Position numbers and translations under genes: made by a program. From positions 1 through 64,000 of the forward strand of contig WNNJ02000107.1 in NCBI GenBank assembly GCA_012934845.2: a DNA stretch of 64,000 nt. Direction: 5' to 3'. The notes beneath the pieces were generated by a model that was not told the DNA's origin, searched no databases, and saw only the letters and a list, made by a program, of their open reading frames with translations. Source of the stretch: Pomphorhynchus laevis. Lineage: Eukaryota; Acanthocephala; Palaeacanthocephala; Echinorhynchida; Pomphorhynchidae. Positions 45,180-56,735 of the stretch are shown here, piece after piece (the first letter of the stretch is position 1; each line of letters opens with the position of its first letter).

Positions 45180-46205
45180 TGAATACATAATGAGGGTTTT
45201 CGCAAATGGGCCCACATAACACAATCTTCTACATTAAAGCTGTTCGATGTTCCGGATTTTGGGTACGTGCTGCTCTGATACACGTAGAAGCCATCTTCGC
45301 CAATTTAAAGCTCAATGCAGTGCGTAGTCGTTGAATGCATTCCCCATATTGTAAGCCATTACGGATTGCTGATTTTAACGCTACCCTCTGTAAGATTATT
45401 TGTGCACTCGGACCAACTCCTCCAAGAGATGACATGACCACTTGGTAGAATTTCGACAGTTCGATTCTAGCAATACGTACCTTATATTTGCTTTGCTTAC
45501 GGTTTTCGTGGTAGACTTAGGGGTTCGATGTTCCCATAATGTAGGACGACGCCAAGTGGCTGAAAACAATAATGTCCATCATGGACCGGGTCGTCCTATC
45601 ACCGAATAGGCCATCACAACAAATGTCCGAGCGAGCATTAGGATTTCGACATGTGGATGCGCTCGTGAAGATCAGGTGTTCTGGAACCCGCTGCAGTACC
45701 GGCTCTACTGTCACAGTGCATCCTACTTTTGTGAGTTCTCCGGACAGAAAGTCACGGACTTCATTGTGTCTGACAACGAGGAGTCTACCCATGCTAAAGC
45801 GTGTCTCACAGAAACATTTTCACCACATACACATACTAAAGGACAATTCGGCGGCATCCAGTTGTAACGGGCGGCTACAGCATCATGGAATGCTATTTTT
45901 GTCATAGTGTAGCCTAAGTGTTTCAACGGCTTCGATGATAACCATGAGGATGCCCCCTTACAACTGGCCTGTCGGACTACCTCTGATACCTCAAGCTTGT
46001 TAACAGTAAGATTTGCCAATTTTCCATGTGCGAATTGATCCTTCTCTGCCCTTATCAGAGACGCAAGGCTATATTGCTGATGTCTTAGCTCATTTCCAGA
46101 AATTCCCGCTAGTAATGGCTCGCACATTCTCATTGATCTTATATATTCATTTTCGGGTTTTTCGGATGGATCGCTTATTCCCAATCAACCATGTCTTAAG
46201 GGGAG
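45180..46205 (-). mobile_element. R4-like LINE family D, 3' half
   Basis: Minus strand: LGISDPSEKPENEYIRSMR, then GASSWLSSKPLKHLG, CCHC finger CVCG...HALA, endonuclease NARSDICCDGLFG and DIIVFSHLASSY, then VVMSSLGGVGPSAQ near the end. A few frame changes (near 45785, 45510 and 45450). The 3' end (GGGCCCATTTGCG on the minus strand, near 45200) keeps the outer part of the family hairpin. Both borders lie by TTATTA-type repeats. Confidence 0.8.
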
Positions 46206-46360
46206 GATTATTAATTGACGGGTAATATCATTATGTTATTATTATCATGTTATTGTTATCATTATGTCATTATTAACATTTTATTAATTGATGGGTAATA
46301 TAATTGACGGGTGATATTTTTTTAATAATAATAATTTTTAATAATAATGCAGCGTTTTTA
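46206..46360. repeat. TTA/TAA-rich microsatellite
   Basis: Runs such as GTTATTATTATCATG and TTTAATAATAATAATTTT between R4-like family D and the I/Jockey-like element. Two GACGGGTRATAT segments show local duplication. Confidence 0.7.
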
Positions 46361-46408
46361 TTTTCCCGTAAACGCCTGTCGGCTTCGGGTAACACAAAAG
46401 CCCTTAAA

Positions 46409-46468
46409 CAGAAACAGTAGCATAGTAACAGAAACAGTAGCATAGTAACAGAAACAGTAGCATAGTAA
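46409..46468 (+). repeat. Three tandem 20-base units before a LINE ORF1
   Basis: The unit CAGAAACAGTAGCATAGTAA occurs three times without change, about 40 bases before the first ORF1 ATG. It may be 5'-UTR promoter monomers of the LINE that follows. Confidence 0.8.
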
Positions 46469-46510
46469 CCAAAATGATAAATAATAATTTTTCATTTTTC
46501 ACTGGAGCAA

Positions 46511-47731
46511 ATGAACAATGTACAAGTAATGTCGGAGCTTTCAAACGATAGCAGCAAAAATCATTCAAAAATCAACGATATTCCTACAAAAAAAGACAAA
46601 TTAAAGGTAAATCTAACTACAGATCCAAGTAACAAGGTTAGTAATTTTTCTATGGTATCAGGTGATGGGGAGGTGCTTCCCCCATTCCTAAATTAAAGAA
46701 TTTGCTAATAATTAAAGTTAAGAAACCGACTGAAAAACACGATCTCTACAACAAATTTTTGAGATCCTTCACCAAACAGTTTCAGAACAGGGTTCTATTT
46801 AACTCTGTTAGGTTACACCCTGCGGAGGTGAAGATCTCTTTTGTCTCGAATGGCCTTGCCGCAAACTACATGGAGTACTTCTCCGCCAATTTAGCTGAAT
46901 ATGGTGAAATTTCATCCAAGCCTATCCTAGCATCGCTAAAAGTCTCAAATCTTCCCTGTTCAATGGAAGAAGATATGTTCTTTTATGGCAAAATTCAAGG
47001 TCACCAATCTGAGGTCAATCCGGGGTAAGGACGGGAACCCTATCCCGGTTGGCTTTTGCAATGCTCCCGTAAATATTGCTGAATCCCTGTCTAATTCTAC
47101 GTCGAATCCCTTTATGGGTTTTAATATTAAATTCACGATCACAGAGAGGGATGATCTGACCTATCCCCACTGCAGCCGGTGTCACAAATGGGGACACTGG
47201 GCCTCCAGCTGCAGTAGGACCCTTTCGTGTGGGGTTTGTAGCTCCACCAGCTGTCCTTCTCTTACAACTACCGATCGCTGCGAGGCCCCCCTTTCCTGCT
47301 CGAATTGCGGGGGGTGCCATCCTGCTTGGAGCAGGAAATGCTCTCTATTCAAAGAATATAGACAATTATTCTTGTTGAAACCGCCCAATCCGGCCAAGTC
47401 CTTCGCGGTCGCTGCAGCTCCACGTATGGATGACGCTGACATTCTACGGATTATCGACTTAAAGACTTCGAATGCTCTTCGGCAGATGGAGGAGTTAGTA
47501 CGCTCTATCCTAACCGTTATCGGGACTAATCCTGTGCTTCCTGTTTCCTCGGTTCCGGAGTCGAAAAAGAGAGGGGCTTCAGCCCATGCCGTTCCCCCGC
47601 TCAAGATTGGGAAGCTAATCCAACAGAAGACTAATAGGGGAAATGAAGATACTGCCCAGGGGCAAGTACCTTCCTTGGAGGGGCTAGTGGTGGGAAGGGC
47701 AACCTTCCTGCACCTAGCTTTGTCTAGGTAG
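46511..47731 (+). pseudogene. I/Jockey-like ORF1 with zinc knuckles, frameshifted
   Basis: Three pieces (46511-46696, 46702-47028, 46985-47731) make one Gag-like ORF1 with a stop and frame changes between them. The C-terminal part has CSRCHKWGHWASSC (CX2CX4HX4C), a second Cys cluster, and CSNCGGCHPAWSRKC (CX2CX3HX6C), the knuckle series of Jockey and I elements. The upstream part is RRM-like in position (VRLHPAEVKISFVSNG). The role is binding the element RNA. Confidence 0.75.
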
Positions 47732-47760
47732 GCAATCCCCCATCCAACTAATCCATCACA

Positions 47761-50210
47761 ATGCAGAGTACTCGTGAGCCTTTTTCACTGAATATCCTTC
47801 AGTGGAACTCGGGAGGTGCTTCCGCCCTTAGACTTCTATCTGGTAGAGATGCAGATGTTATAGTCCTTCAGGAGACGCGGTCTATCCGTCTCCCCCAGGA
47901 CATTACTCGATTTATCCCAAAGCATATTTGTTCCCACTATACTCCGTACATAACCCCACCTCACTCCTCTTCATCTCAAGGACTCTTGACCTTAGTTAAG
48001 TGCTCCTTAAGGTCCTCCCTCCTATTAAACTACTCATGTCCAGCCCTTTCTTGTTTAGTAGTTTCACTCAGTAAGAACGGTAAACGCATAAGTCTAGCCA
48101 ATGTCTACATCCGTCCAGGGGAAATTCACAAGAACCGTGACCTCCTGGATAGTATTATTGACAGCGGTTATGACATGTTACTTGGAGATTTCAACGACAG
48201 AACTGGTCGTTGGATCAATGCAGCACTTCGCAGAGCTAGGAACGGTTATCTTATTCACAAACCCCCGTCACCTACCTTTCATTGCACATCAACAAATTCT
48301 ATCCTCGACATTTTACTGCTTCACTCGAGGTGGTTGTTAAAACCCTTCTGCACGGAGCAGTCGCGCCAGCAATTGTCCACCTCTCATGACCTAATTCGTT
48401 GGAGGATTGAGGAAGATATGTTGCTTCGAAGGAGGTTTCACTTTGATCCGATCAGAGTGGCCCTCTTTCAAGCGGCTATCCAACTCTTTCCCTTAATAGG
48501 AAATGAGAGTTTGACCAAATTTAATACCTACCTCTTTTCGCAAGCTACCGCGATTCTATCGACTACCTATAAAGGTCGTATATACAATCCCACTCCGACA
48601 AAACTCAAGGTCCTAGCAAAATTACTGAACCTCCCTAATCTCTCTGCTTCCGCCAAACAGGCCCTCTCGAATGAATACTGGAACACTAGATACAGGTTCC
48701 AGCTGAGTAGGGATAGGACGAGTATCGCTCGCCTTAATCCTTCTCAGTCTTCCTTTTGGAAGATTTTCAAGAAGGAGAAGTTTGTTTGCTGGAAGGATAG
48801 AGCATTGCGTTGGATAGGGAATGTAGGCCTTGATAAAGTTTTAGAGGAGTCACTGGCCCTACACAACTATGGAGCCACTCTATCACCTCAACCAATCCCG
48901 CCTTGGTGTAACTTCAGGAGTAGGGATCTATCTGTTACGGATATCCTTAACTCCTGGGGTCCACTCCCGGGCATCTCCAAATCCGTCGTTCCACTTTCCT
49001 CTCGGGTCTGTCAGCTTTTGACAGCTGATCAGAGAAGGGAGGTGGCCGTCACAATGCTTTTAGCCTCCCCATCCGATGTAGCAGGCATCAATATTAGTAA
49101 GCGTGGTTTTATTCCTAAGAAAAAATCCTGCTCATGCCCTAAAGATCTGCGACCCATTTCGATTCAAAATGCCCTCGTGTCGATTTACGAAAAAGCGCTT
49201 GCGCGTAAAATCCGCGACCATTTAAGTAGGCGTAATTTGATCCCTCCAGGTTTTCATGGGTTCGTCAAAGGTCGCTCGGTCCATTCAGCAGTTGGTGAGG
49301 TGGAGCAGTTTTGTCGGGATAATAGCCATCGTCTAGTTGTGGCTGTTTTCCTTGACTTTTCTGCTGCATTTGACCGCATCTCCATTCCTTTTGTGATCTC
49401 TTCTCTCAGGTCCCTCGGGTTGCCTGCGAGAATTGTGAACAGAGTGGAGATCCTGTTGTTTACCAAGCGATTTTACTATGAAGACGACCCTGATGCGCGT
49501 CAGTTCTACCCTATTACGGGTGTACCTCAAGGATCCCCACTTTCTCCTATCTTATATCTTGCTGCCTCTATTAAACTATTCAAAATATTTAAACGCGAAC
49601 AACGTCTTGTGGTGTACGCTGATGACACCACAGCACTTTTCACTGGACACATGTGTAAAGACGTAGTCTCTGACATCAGCCGTTTCTTTTTAAGATTAAA
49701 AGATCAGTTACCCATATCCAATCTTATTTTAAACTCAGCTAAATCGCAGGTGGTCGTCTTTCATGGCACACCTGCTACAAAGCAAAAACTTAAGAGATTA
49801 GCACTCTCTGCGCTCTCCTCCATATTTGCCTCTGAACCACTTCCCACCTTCACAAGTCGAGTAAAATACCTGGGGTTCACCGTTACGGTGACCTGGTCGG
49901 CTAAAGCTGACCTGGATAGACTCAAATGAAGAAAGCTAGGTGGGCCTTGAAACGGGCTCAGCATATGTAATTGAAAGGGAAAACCCAGGTGCGCCTTTGT
50001 GGTACCTGGGCTATCTCGGGACTTGTCTTCTTCTCAAGAGGACGTCCCCCAGAGCAAAGGCTAAGGTTTCTTAAGCTCCTCGTCTCTCGTTTACCCAGCA
50101 TAGTCCGCGCCGATTGGATTCTTCGGGGGGGGGGGGTGAAAGACCCCGGGTGGTTCAGTCGGAAGGCGGCGTGTTGGATCGGTTGGGGGCTCAGATCCCC
50201 CTGGACCTGA
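47761..50210 (+). pseudogene. I/Jockey-like ORF2: endonuclease and reverse transcriptase
   Basis: 722 open codons (47761-49929), then further ORF2-like sequence to about 50210 in shifted frames. Endonuclease: LNILQWNSGG, VIVLQETRS, LLGDFNDRTG, STSHDLIRW. RT: DLRPISIQNALVSIYEKAL, FHGFVKGRSVHSAV, VFLDFSAAFDRI, TGVPQGSPLSPILY, VVYADDTTALF. No RNase H is seen. A stop plus a 12-base G run near 50125-50136 disturb the C-terminal end. It follows ORF1 after 30 bases. Confidence 0.8.
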
Positions 50211-50344
50211 GGCCATAGAAGAAGAAAAGAGTTAGAAGACTGAAGAGTTACTGACTTTCTATTGTTGTGTCTGATCTGGTTTATTGCATGTTTCTTTTTC
50301 TTTTTTGTGTAGTTAAGAAAGTCTTTATTATTATAAAATAATCA
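50211..50344 (+). mobile_element. 3' end of the I/Jockey-like LINE
   Basis: A GAAGAAGAAAAGAG stretch and a T-rich end leading into TTTATTATTATAAAATAAT, after which the R4-like family E reading starts. Confidence 0.5.
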
Positions 50345-50930
50345 AAGTACGGAACCAGTATTGCTCCCGGTTCCAGACACAGTCATTTTTGAATCTCAAG
50401 CCACATCACGGAACAGAGAGGCAAGATCAGATATAAGATGTACTGGCCTCTTCGGGAATCTGACGGAGCGGTCCTTTATGGACGTATGCGTTTTCAACAA
50501 CCTAGCGCCGTCTTATTCCTTGGATAAGACGGCGAAATATACAGAGCGGATTGCGAAAATAGAAAATGCTTCGTTTCACCCGTTGATTTTCTCAACTGTT
50601 GGTGGTATTGGAAAGATAGCGAACTCGATACTTAAGCGCATATCTTCACTTAAAGCGAGCAACAACAACCTTTCATATCCCGATTTGATCCGTCAAGAAA
50701 GAGCCAGGATTTCACTCCTTATTATAAAATCCACATCGATGGCTATGCGAAACAGGTATCAAGAACCAGGAACTCTAATTCACGATATGGACGCACCACT
50801 CTAAGTCGATTTGTACGATCAACTCCCTTTAAACTAAAAAATCAGAATTTGAATCGCCACTTTGGACCCATTAGAGGGTAACCTTTAAGCTGTCTTATTT
50901 TTGAATAATTTATATTATTTCAAAAAAAAA
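50345..50930 (+). mobile_element. R4-like LINE family E, 3' fragment
   Basis: Open from about 50361: LPVPDTVIF, EARSDIRCTGLFGN, DVCVFNNLAPSY, KYTERIAKIENASFHPLIFS, then a helical end and TAA at 50804. This is the endonuclease half only. 3' UTR with hairpin ACCC-ATTAGA-GGGT at 50866-50879, then an A-rich tail with AAAATAAAATAAAAT. Confidence 0.8.
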
Positions 50931-51039
50931 TAAAATAAAATAAAATAATCAAACAAAATAAATAAAGTGAGGTAGCCAGCATTGCGTATAAAAACTGTAA
51001 TGTTAGTACAATGAAATGCATAAGCTAATCACAAGTACA

Positions 51040-51380
51040 ATCACAAGTATTTTTAATAATAATAATTTTATAAATATTTTTTTTAATTTTTTTCTTTGAT
51101 AAACGATTTACATGTGTATAAGTTACTAAGTTATAAAAAATTCAAAGGTCGACAGACAAAATCTTGAAGGCATTCTCTCTCTTCTGCGTTGGTGGGTGCG
51201 AGGTGGTGACTGACCTGAGGGTTGCCGCGGGAGCTTCTGGGGGCTCGAAGACAGGCTGATGCGGATCTGGCGACTGCGAACGCCAGTCGACGTTTTAATA
51301 ATAATATTTTTAATAATAATTTTATAAATATTTTTAATTTTTTTAATAATGAACAATTTATTAAAAATAATCATATTAAC
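51040..51380. repeat. TAA-rich repeats around a GC-rich insert
   Basis: TAATAATAATTTTATAAATA occurs at 51053-51072 and again, slightly changed, near 51315. Between them 51130-51290 is a GC-rich piece (minus strand reads PPRTHQRRRERMPSRF). It looks like a short insert in microsatellite DNA; I cannot identify it. Confidence 0.45.
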
Positions 51381-51382
51381 TT

Positions 51383-51625
51383 AGGTTCCCGCAAATGGGC
51401 CTCAAATTGAAATTTACGATCCCAGACTGGGCAATATAATACAAAAAAGTTTCTTAATGTGAAACAGTAGTTAACTCTGCCATCCGAATAGTCGCAGAGA
51501 TCGTTCTTTGTGCGCTAAAGCATAATCGCCTTCGTATGTCAGAAATGCAGTTTGCGTACGATTGTTTGCTTTTGATGGCAATATATCGTGCAGCTTTTCT
51601 TAATGAGAGATCCAATTCTCTCCCA
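51383..51625 (-). mobile_element. R4-like LINE, last C-terminal fragment
   Basis: Minus strand reads AARYIAIKSKQSYANCISDI and RTISATIRMAELTTV, matching the last helices of families A and B. The 3' UTR keeps the full hairpin (AGG, CCC-ATTTGC-GGG, AA, CCT) at 51402-51383. Only ~240 bases remain. Confidence 0.7.
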
Positions 51626-51689
51626 ATTCTCTTCCAAATTATTAATAATAATTTTTTTTATAATAATAATTACCCAAATGATTGTACCC

Positions 51690-52984
51690 AAATGATTGGG
51701 TACAACGGATCAAACTTTTAACAGATATAGCTCTCATAGATAGCCACTCAGCTTTCATACTGCTTATCAAAAGGCTACAGTTCAGATGGACACACCTGAA
51801 AAGAACAACCCCACTCGATTCTCAATGGCTAGAAGAACTAGACGCAATAGTATTTAGAGATCTATTGCGAGAGATAACCGGGCAAAGTAATTTACATTCA
51901 AAATGGGAGACAATTGTTCAGCTACCAATTAAACTAGGTGGATTGGGAGTGAATAAATCTAGCTCAAACACGTTAGAAGAATACACATCTTCACTACGAA
52001 TGTGTGCACCAATGAACGACCTAGATTGCTCACAATGGGAAAATAGTCAGTCTCAAATCGCCCTGCAAATAAAGGAGGAAAAACAATTGCGGTTCAAAGA
52101 AATACAAATGCAAGTATTGGATGAATTAACAAGTATAGAAAAGGAGAATATCAAACATATCACTAATAATTCTGGAACCTCGTTATGGCTCAGTACTTAT
52201 CCCGCTACACAAACTGGTCGATACTTATCGAAGCAACAATTCCAGGACGCGATATCAGCTAGATATGGATGGAAACCAGTAAACACTCCATCAAAATGTA
52301 TTTGTGGACAGAACTTCAATATCACACACGCACTCTCATGTCAAGTTGGTGGAATACCCTTTTATACGACATAACACAATAAGAGACAAGATCGCAGTAG
52401 CACTTCGTGATGTGTGTGCCAGTGTTACTATTGAACCGTTACTCATACCAGTACCAGACTCAATGATATTTGATAACATCAATACAACCACAGACAGGTC
52501 GGCTCGATTAGATATAGCATGCAATAATCTATTTGGAACAACGATGGAGCGGTCCTTTATGGACGTGTGTGTTTTTAATCCGCTTGCCTCATCGTATTCT
52601 CAACGAATGAATGATTCGCATTACTATCACGAGAATAGAAAACGATCCAAATATGCTGAACGAGTAGCAAAAATCGAGTGTTCCGGGTTTCACCCTCACG
52701 TTTTCGGCGCTGGGAAACAGGTCCTAATGCAGACAGAATATTACAACAGATTGCTCGTCAACAGGCGATTAAACACAATACACCATATAATGAATGCATC
52801 ACAAACCTTAGAAGCAACATTTCATTTATCCTCGCAAAGTGTGTATCTATGGCGATTCGACGAGCATCAGTTAGACAACTCGATAGCCAAGCGAATTCAC
52901 TCAATGATTCGCCAAACCAACATTAATGCAAATGTTTTTTAACACTAACTTGGTTGAGGCCTTTTTGAAGGAACCTACACAATT
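51690..52984 (+). mobile_element. R4-like LINE family A, copy 2, 5'-truncated
   Basis: Nearly identical to 38905-40192: about a dozen substitutions and two 2-base deletions by eye in ~1.28 kb. It starts within the RT thumb after TAATAATAATT and a doubled ACCCAAATGATTG. Carries the same frame change after GGIPF as copy 1 (CCCTTTTATA). The 3' end has the hairpin at 52957-52976 and then ATTATTATTATT at 53018-53042. Confidence 0.9.
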
Positions 52985-53043
52985 GTAAAAATATTCTAAT
53001 AAATATTGTTGTATAAAAAAATTATTATTATTATTATTATTAT

Positions 53044-53335
53044 GGTGTGGCCGAATTCACCCTTAGAAATAAAGTTCGAAGCTTGATCATCCGCGATAAT
53101 TTTGGAGTAAAGTCGCTGCTTATCCATATTGAAGGAAATTAGCTGAGGTAGCTTGGTCATGTTTGGAGGATGGATAGGAGAAGTCTTTCTTGTGAAGTGT
53201 TCCAGATTAGACTTTCTGGACGGAGATCCAGAGCCAGACTTCTGTATATGTGGAGAGATCAAACTCTTCATCTTGCCCAGGAACGCTTAGCACTATCTGA
53301 AAGGGAAGTTTGGCCGGCGTGCGTGCCGGCCAGAC
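53044..53335 (+). mobile_element. LINE C-terminal fragment of another clade
   Basis: Reads RNKVRSLIIRDNFGVKSLL, then LGHVWRMDRRSLSCEV, SGRRSRARLLYMWRDQ, the common LGHxxRM...GRRSRGRP...W end of an animal endonuclease-RT LINE. It begins directly at the end of an ATT microsatellite. One stop splits the frame. The clade is not assigned. Confidence 0.6.
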
Positions 53336-56150
53336 TAGTCTGTAAGCGTGCGTGCCAGCGCACGCTTACATGACCACAACAAAACAAGACTGTGAATCAG
53401 GTGTCGAGGCGGTGTGAACGGAGGAGGTGTTTGAATGTGATAAAGGAGGGGGCGCGGCGGACGTCGAGAGGGAGTTGATTCCAGGCGAGTGAGGCGGCGA
53501 CGAGGAAGGATCGGAGACCGTAGTTGTTGGAGTAATTAGGAACGTGGAGTAAGAGGGTATGACAGGAACGAAGCGATAGCGAGTTGGGGCGAGTATCGTC
53601 TAAGAAAGGAAGGTTGATGAACGATGGGGAGCCGACAGCGATGAGACGAAAGGTAACGAGAAGAAGGCGGAGTTTGATGCGGATGTGGATGGTGGGCCAG
53701 GAGAGTTGGGCAAAATATGTGGATGTGTGGTCGAAGCGACGGAGACGAAAGAGCACTCGAACGGCGGTGTTGATTATTCGTTGTAGGGGTAGGATAATGG
53801 ATTTTGGAGAATTGGCGAAAAGGCTAAGGCAGTAATCGATTTTAGGGAAAAGAAGCGATGAAAGAAGAGACATACAAGAACGGAAGTCGATAAGGGGGCG
53901 GATACGGCGGATGTCACGGAGAATTAAGTTAGATGAGCGGATCTTGTCACGGACGAAGGGTTTAAGGGAAAGGTGATTATCGAAATGGAAGCCTAAGAAA
54001 GTGAGATTGTGGACTATGGGGATGATCGATGAGGCAAAATATACAGTGGGAGGAGATATGTTTGGTTTACGGGGGAGGATCCACATTATTTTGGACTTTT
54101 CGGGGTTTAGAACGAGATGGAGATTGGAGAGACGTTTGTAGATAGAAGAAAGACAGTTGGAGGCAGAAATGCCGATATCGTGTATGCGATGTGCGGGTGC
54201 ATGAGCATAGATTAGAATGTCATCGGCGTATTGCATGACGTTAAAGGAGTAAGGTTTGATAAACGGAGATAGATCGCCAAGCAGAAGAGAGAAAAGCAGG
54301 GGACCTAGGACTGAACCTTGTGGGACCCCGCAAAAAATAGGGATGGGAGGGGAGTATGATGAATTAGAACAGACGCGAAAAGAACGGTCGGATAGATATG
54401 AGGCGAACCATGCTACGGAGGAGGAAGAAAATCCGTAATCATAACGAAGGCGAGAAAGGAGGACGTAGTGGTCGATAATGTCGAATGCGGAGGAGAGGTC
54501 GAGGGAGATGAGAACACTATATAGAGCCTTGTCTCGAGAAATGACTAAGTCGTTGTACACTTTTATGCATGCGATTTCTGTGGAATTATTAGAGCGGAAA
54601 GCAGATTGGAAATAAGGGTACAGATTGGATGAGGAGAGATAAGCGTTGATTTGTATTAAGATGAGGCGTTCTAAGAGCTTAGAAAGAGTAGGGAGTAGTG
54701 AAATGGGGCGATAGCTAGAAGAAAGGGAGGGGTCGAGCGATTGTTTCTTAAGTAGGGGACGAACGATTGCGGATTTCCAGTGTGAAGGGAAGATACGACT
54801 GCGGATGGACGAGTTAAACAAGGTTGTGAGAAATGGGGATATCGATGAGCATATATATTTTAATATGTGAGTAGGCAGGGGATCGGCAGGTGAGGTTTTG
54901 TTGGGCAAGGACATGAGGACAGATTATACTTCTGTAGGTGAGACAGGGATAAGATGAAAGAGTTCCGGAAGGATGAGTGTAGACTGGGCAGAGTTGGATA
55001 GGATGGAGACCGGGGTGTGAGAGAGCAACGTGGATACTTTAGTCTGGAGAAATGACGAATAATCATTGGCATTGATGTTGCACGGCGAAGAGGAGCGAGC
55101 AAGGATTGAGTTAAAATTATGCCAGAGAGTTTTAGAGTTGAATGAAGTGATGATTTTATGCTGCCAGAAGGAGTTGCATTTGGTACGTAGTAGGTTGAGA
55201 TAAGACCGGCGAAGAGCAAGATAGGAATCACGGAAAGACGGAGTGATCGAGCGGAAATCACGTCTGAGAGAGCGGTGATAGACTCGAAAAGCATGGCGGA
55301 GTCGACGCTTTGATAGTAGGCATTGGATGTCAAACCATGGGGCACGGTGCAAGCGACGGTGTGGGTGAGACTTGAAGGGCAAGAGAATATCGAGAGTGGA
55401 TGTGAGTTTAGAGTCGAAAAGAAAGGCGAGATCAGCGCTGTCGGGGACAGCGATGATGTCGAGTTCCCTACCAAGTATATGTGTAGGGGCAGTCGAGATT
55501 AGTTTGTAATTGTAGTTGGATAGAATGTTGATGAACCGGATGGAATCCGTGGAAGAGGGGCGGTCTAGGCGGATATTGAAGTCGCCTAGAACGAGTGAAG
55601 GGATTGAGGACAAAGAACAATGAGAAAGGAGGTCAGCGAGTTCGGTAAAAAATAAGGCAGTAGGAGCTGATGAACCAGGACGGTATACAATGGCGAGATC
55701 TAGAGTGATCGGGTTAGAATAACGACAAGTGAGCAATTCAAAAGAGCAAGGACTGAAAGAGGGATTGATTTTGCGAAGAGACGCTGGGTGACGCGCGAAT
55801 GCGACGATGCCGCCATGATTAGAGGATTTAGAAGGGCATGAGCTGAGGGGGCGGGCGGATTCGACTAGGGAGCAACCGGCAGAGAGCAGACGGCGAATGG
55901 AAAGGTCGTCGGAATCTGAGTGCCAGGATTCGGTGAGGCAGAAGAGATCGATGGATTGCTTGGTGAAAAGGTTGAGGATAAGATCGTATTTATTGAGAAT
56001 AGATCTAGTGTTGAGGAGACCGAGGCGGAAACGTGTGCTGTGGCGAAAGAGTCTAGTGGAGAAGACATATAGGAGAGATGGAGCGCCATCGAATTTTTGG
56101 ACGGGTGTGGACAACTTGAAAATTTCCGTCTATGTTTCGGATGGAGAGTG
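53336..56150 (-). mobile_element. L2-like LINE, nearly complete
   Basis: One frame runs from about 56114 to 53397, broken by a single TAA (54926-54924) between PTEV and SVLMSLPNKTSPADP. Endonuclease: LGLLNTRSILNK, FCLTESWHS, GGIVAFARH, VYRPGSS, VLGDFNIRLD. RT: SHWKSAIVRPLLKK, YRPISLLPTLSKLLERL, SLDLSSAFDIIDH, CGVPQGSVLGPLLF, VMQYADDILIYA, LNPEKSKIMWILPR. No ATG opens the frame (a TAG lies just upstream), so it is 5'-truncated or the start is lost. The 3' UTR carries a perfect 11-bp hairpin (53342-53369). Confidence 0.85.
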
Positions 56151-56735
56151 ATGTTTCGCCGTCACTAAGTAAATGTTATGCTATATATTACAAATGAATC
56201 ATATACTGTATGTTAATTATATTACACGAAATATTATTTAAATTCGAAATTATTAATGAAATCCTTAATTCCATAAACTTTGGCTTACCACGTGTCATTT
56301 TTTAACCTAACATATTGGTATTGTTTTCTTCCTTACTGCCCTTTAATGGCACACCCAAACTCATCAGAATGATGTGTGCCTTTAGCACCCTAATTCTAAT
56401 TTCGATTAGTGGAGTAATGCCTTACCGACTAGGCTAGTTATCGAGTGCTAGAACGTTCTTAATATATGGAGTTAACTTTGCCATGAATTTCAGATATCGT
56501 GTTCTAGCAATACCGCAATCAACATACTTTTCTACACTGCATATGAATAATAGGATTGCTATATACTCATTTGAATCGGTAGTGCTGAGATCCTTATTAT
56601 AAAGGGGATACTTTCTACTATTTCACGTTACTCAAGATAATTTTGCATTTAAAATCAGCTACTATATCCTTAATACATAACTCAATTCCATACACCTTCA
56701 CTCACTACGTATCAACTTTTTAAACCAATAGAAAC
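56151..56735. other. Spacer with a diverged 60-base repeat
   Basis: Segments at about 56258-56320 and 56660-56735 are alike (ATCCTTAAT, ACGTRTCA, TTTTTAAACC). No gene; possibly duplicated 5' sequence of the LINE that follows. Confidence 0.35.
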
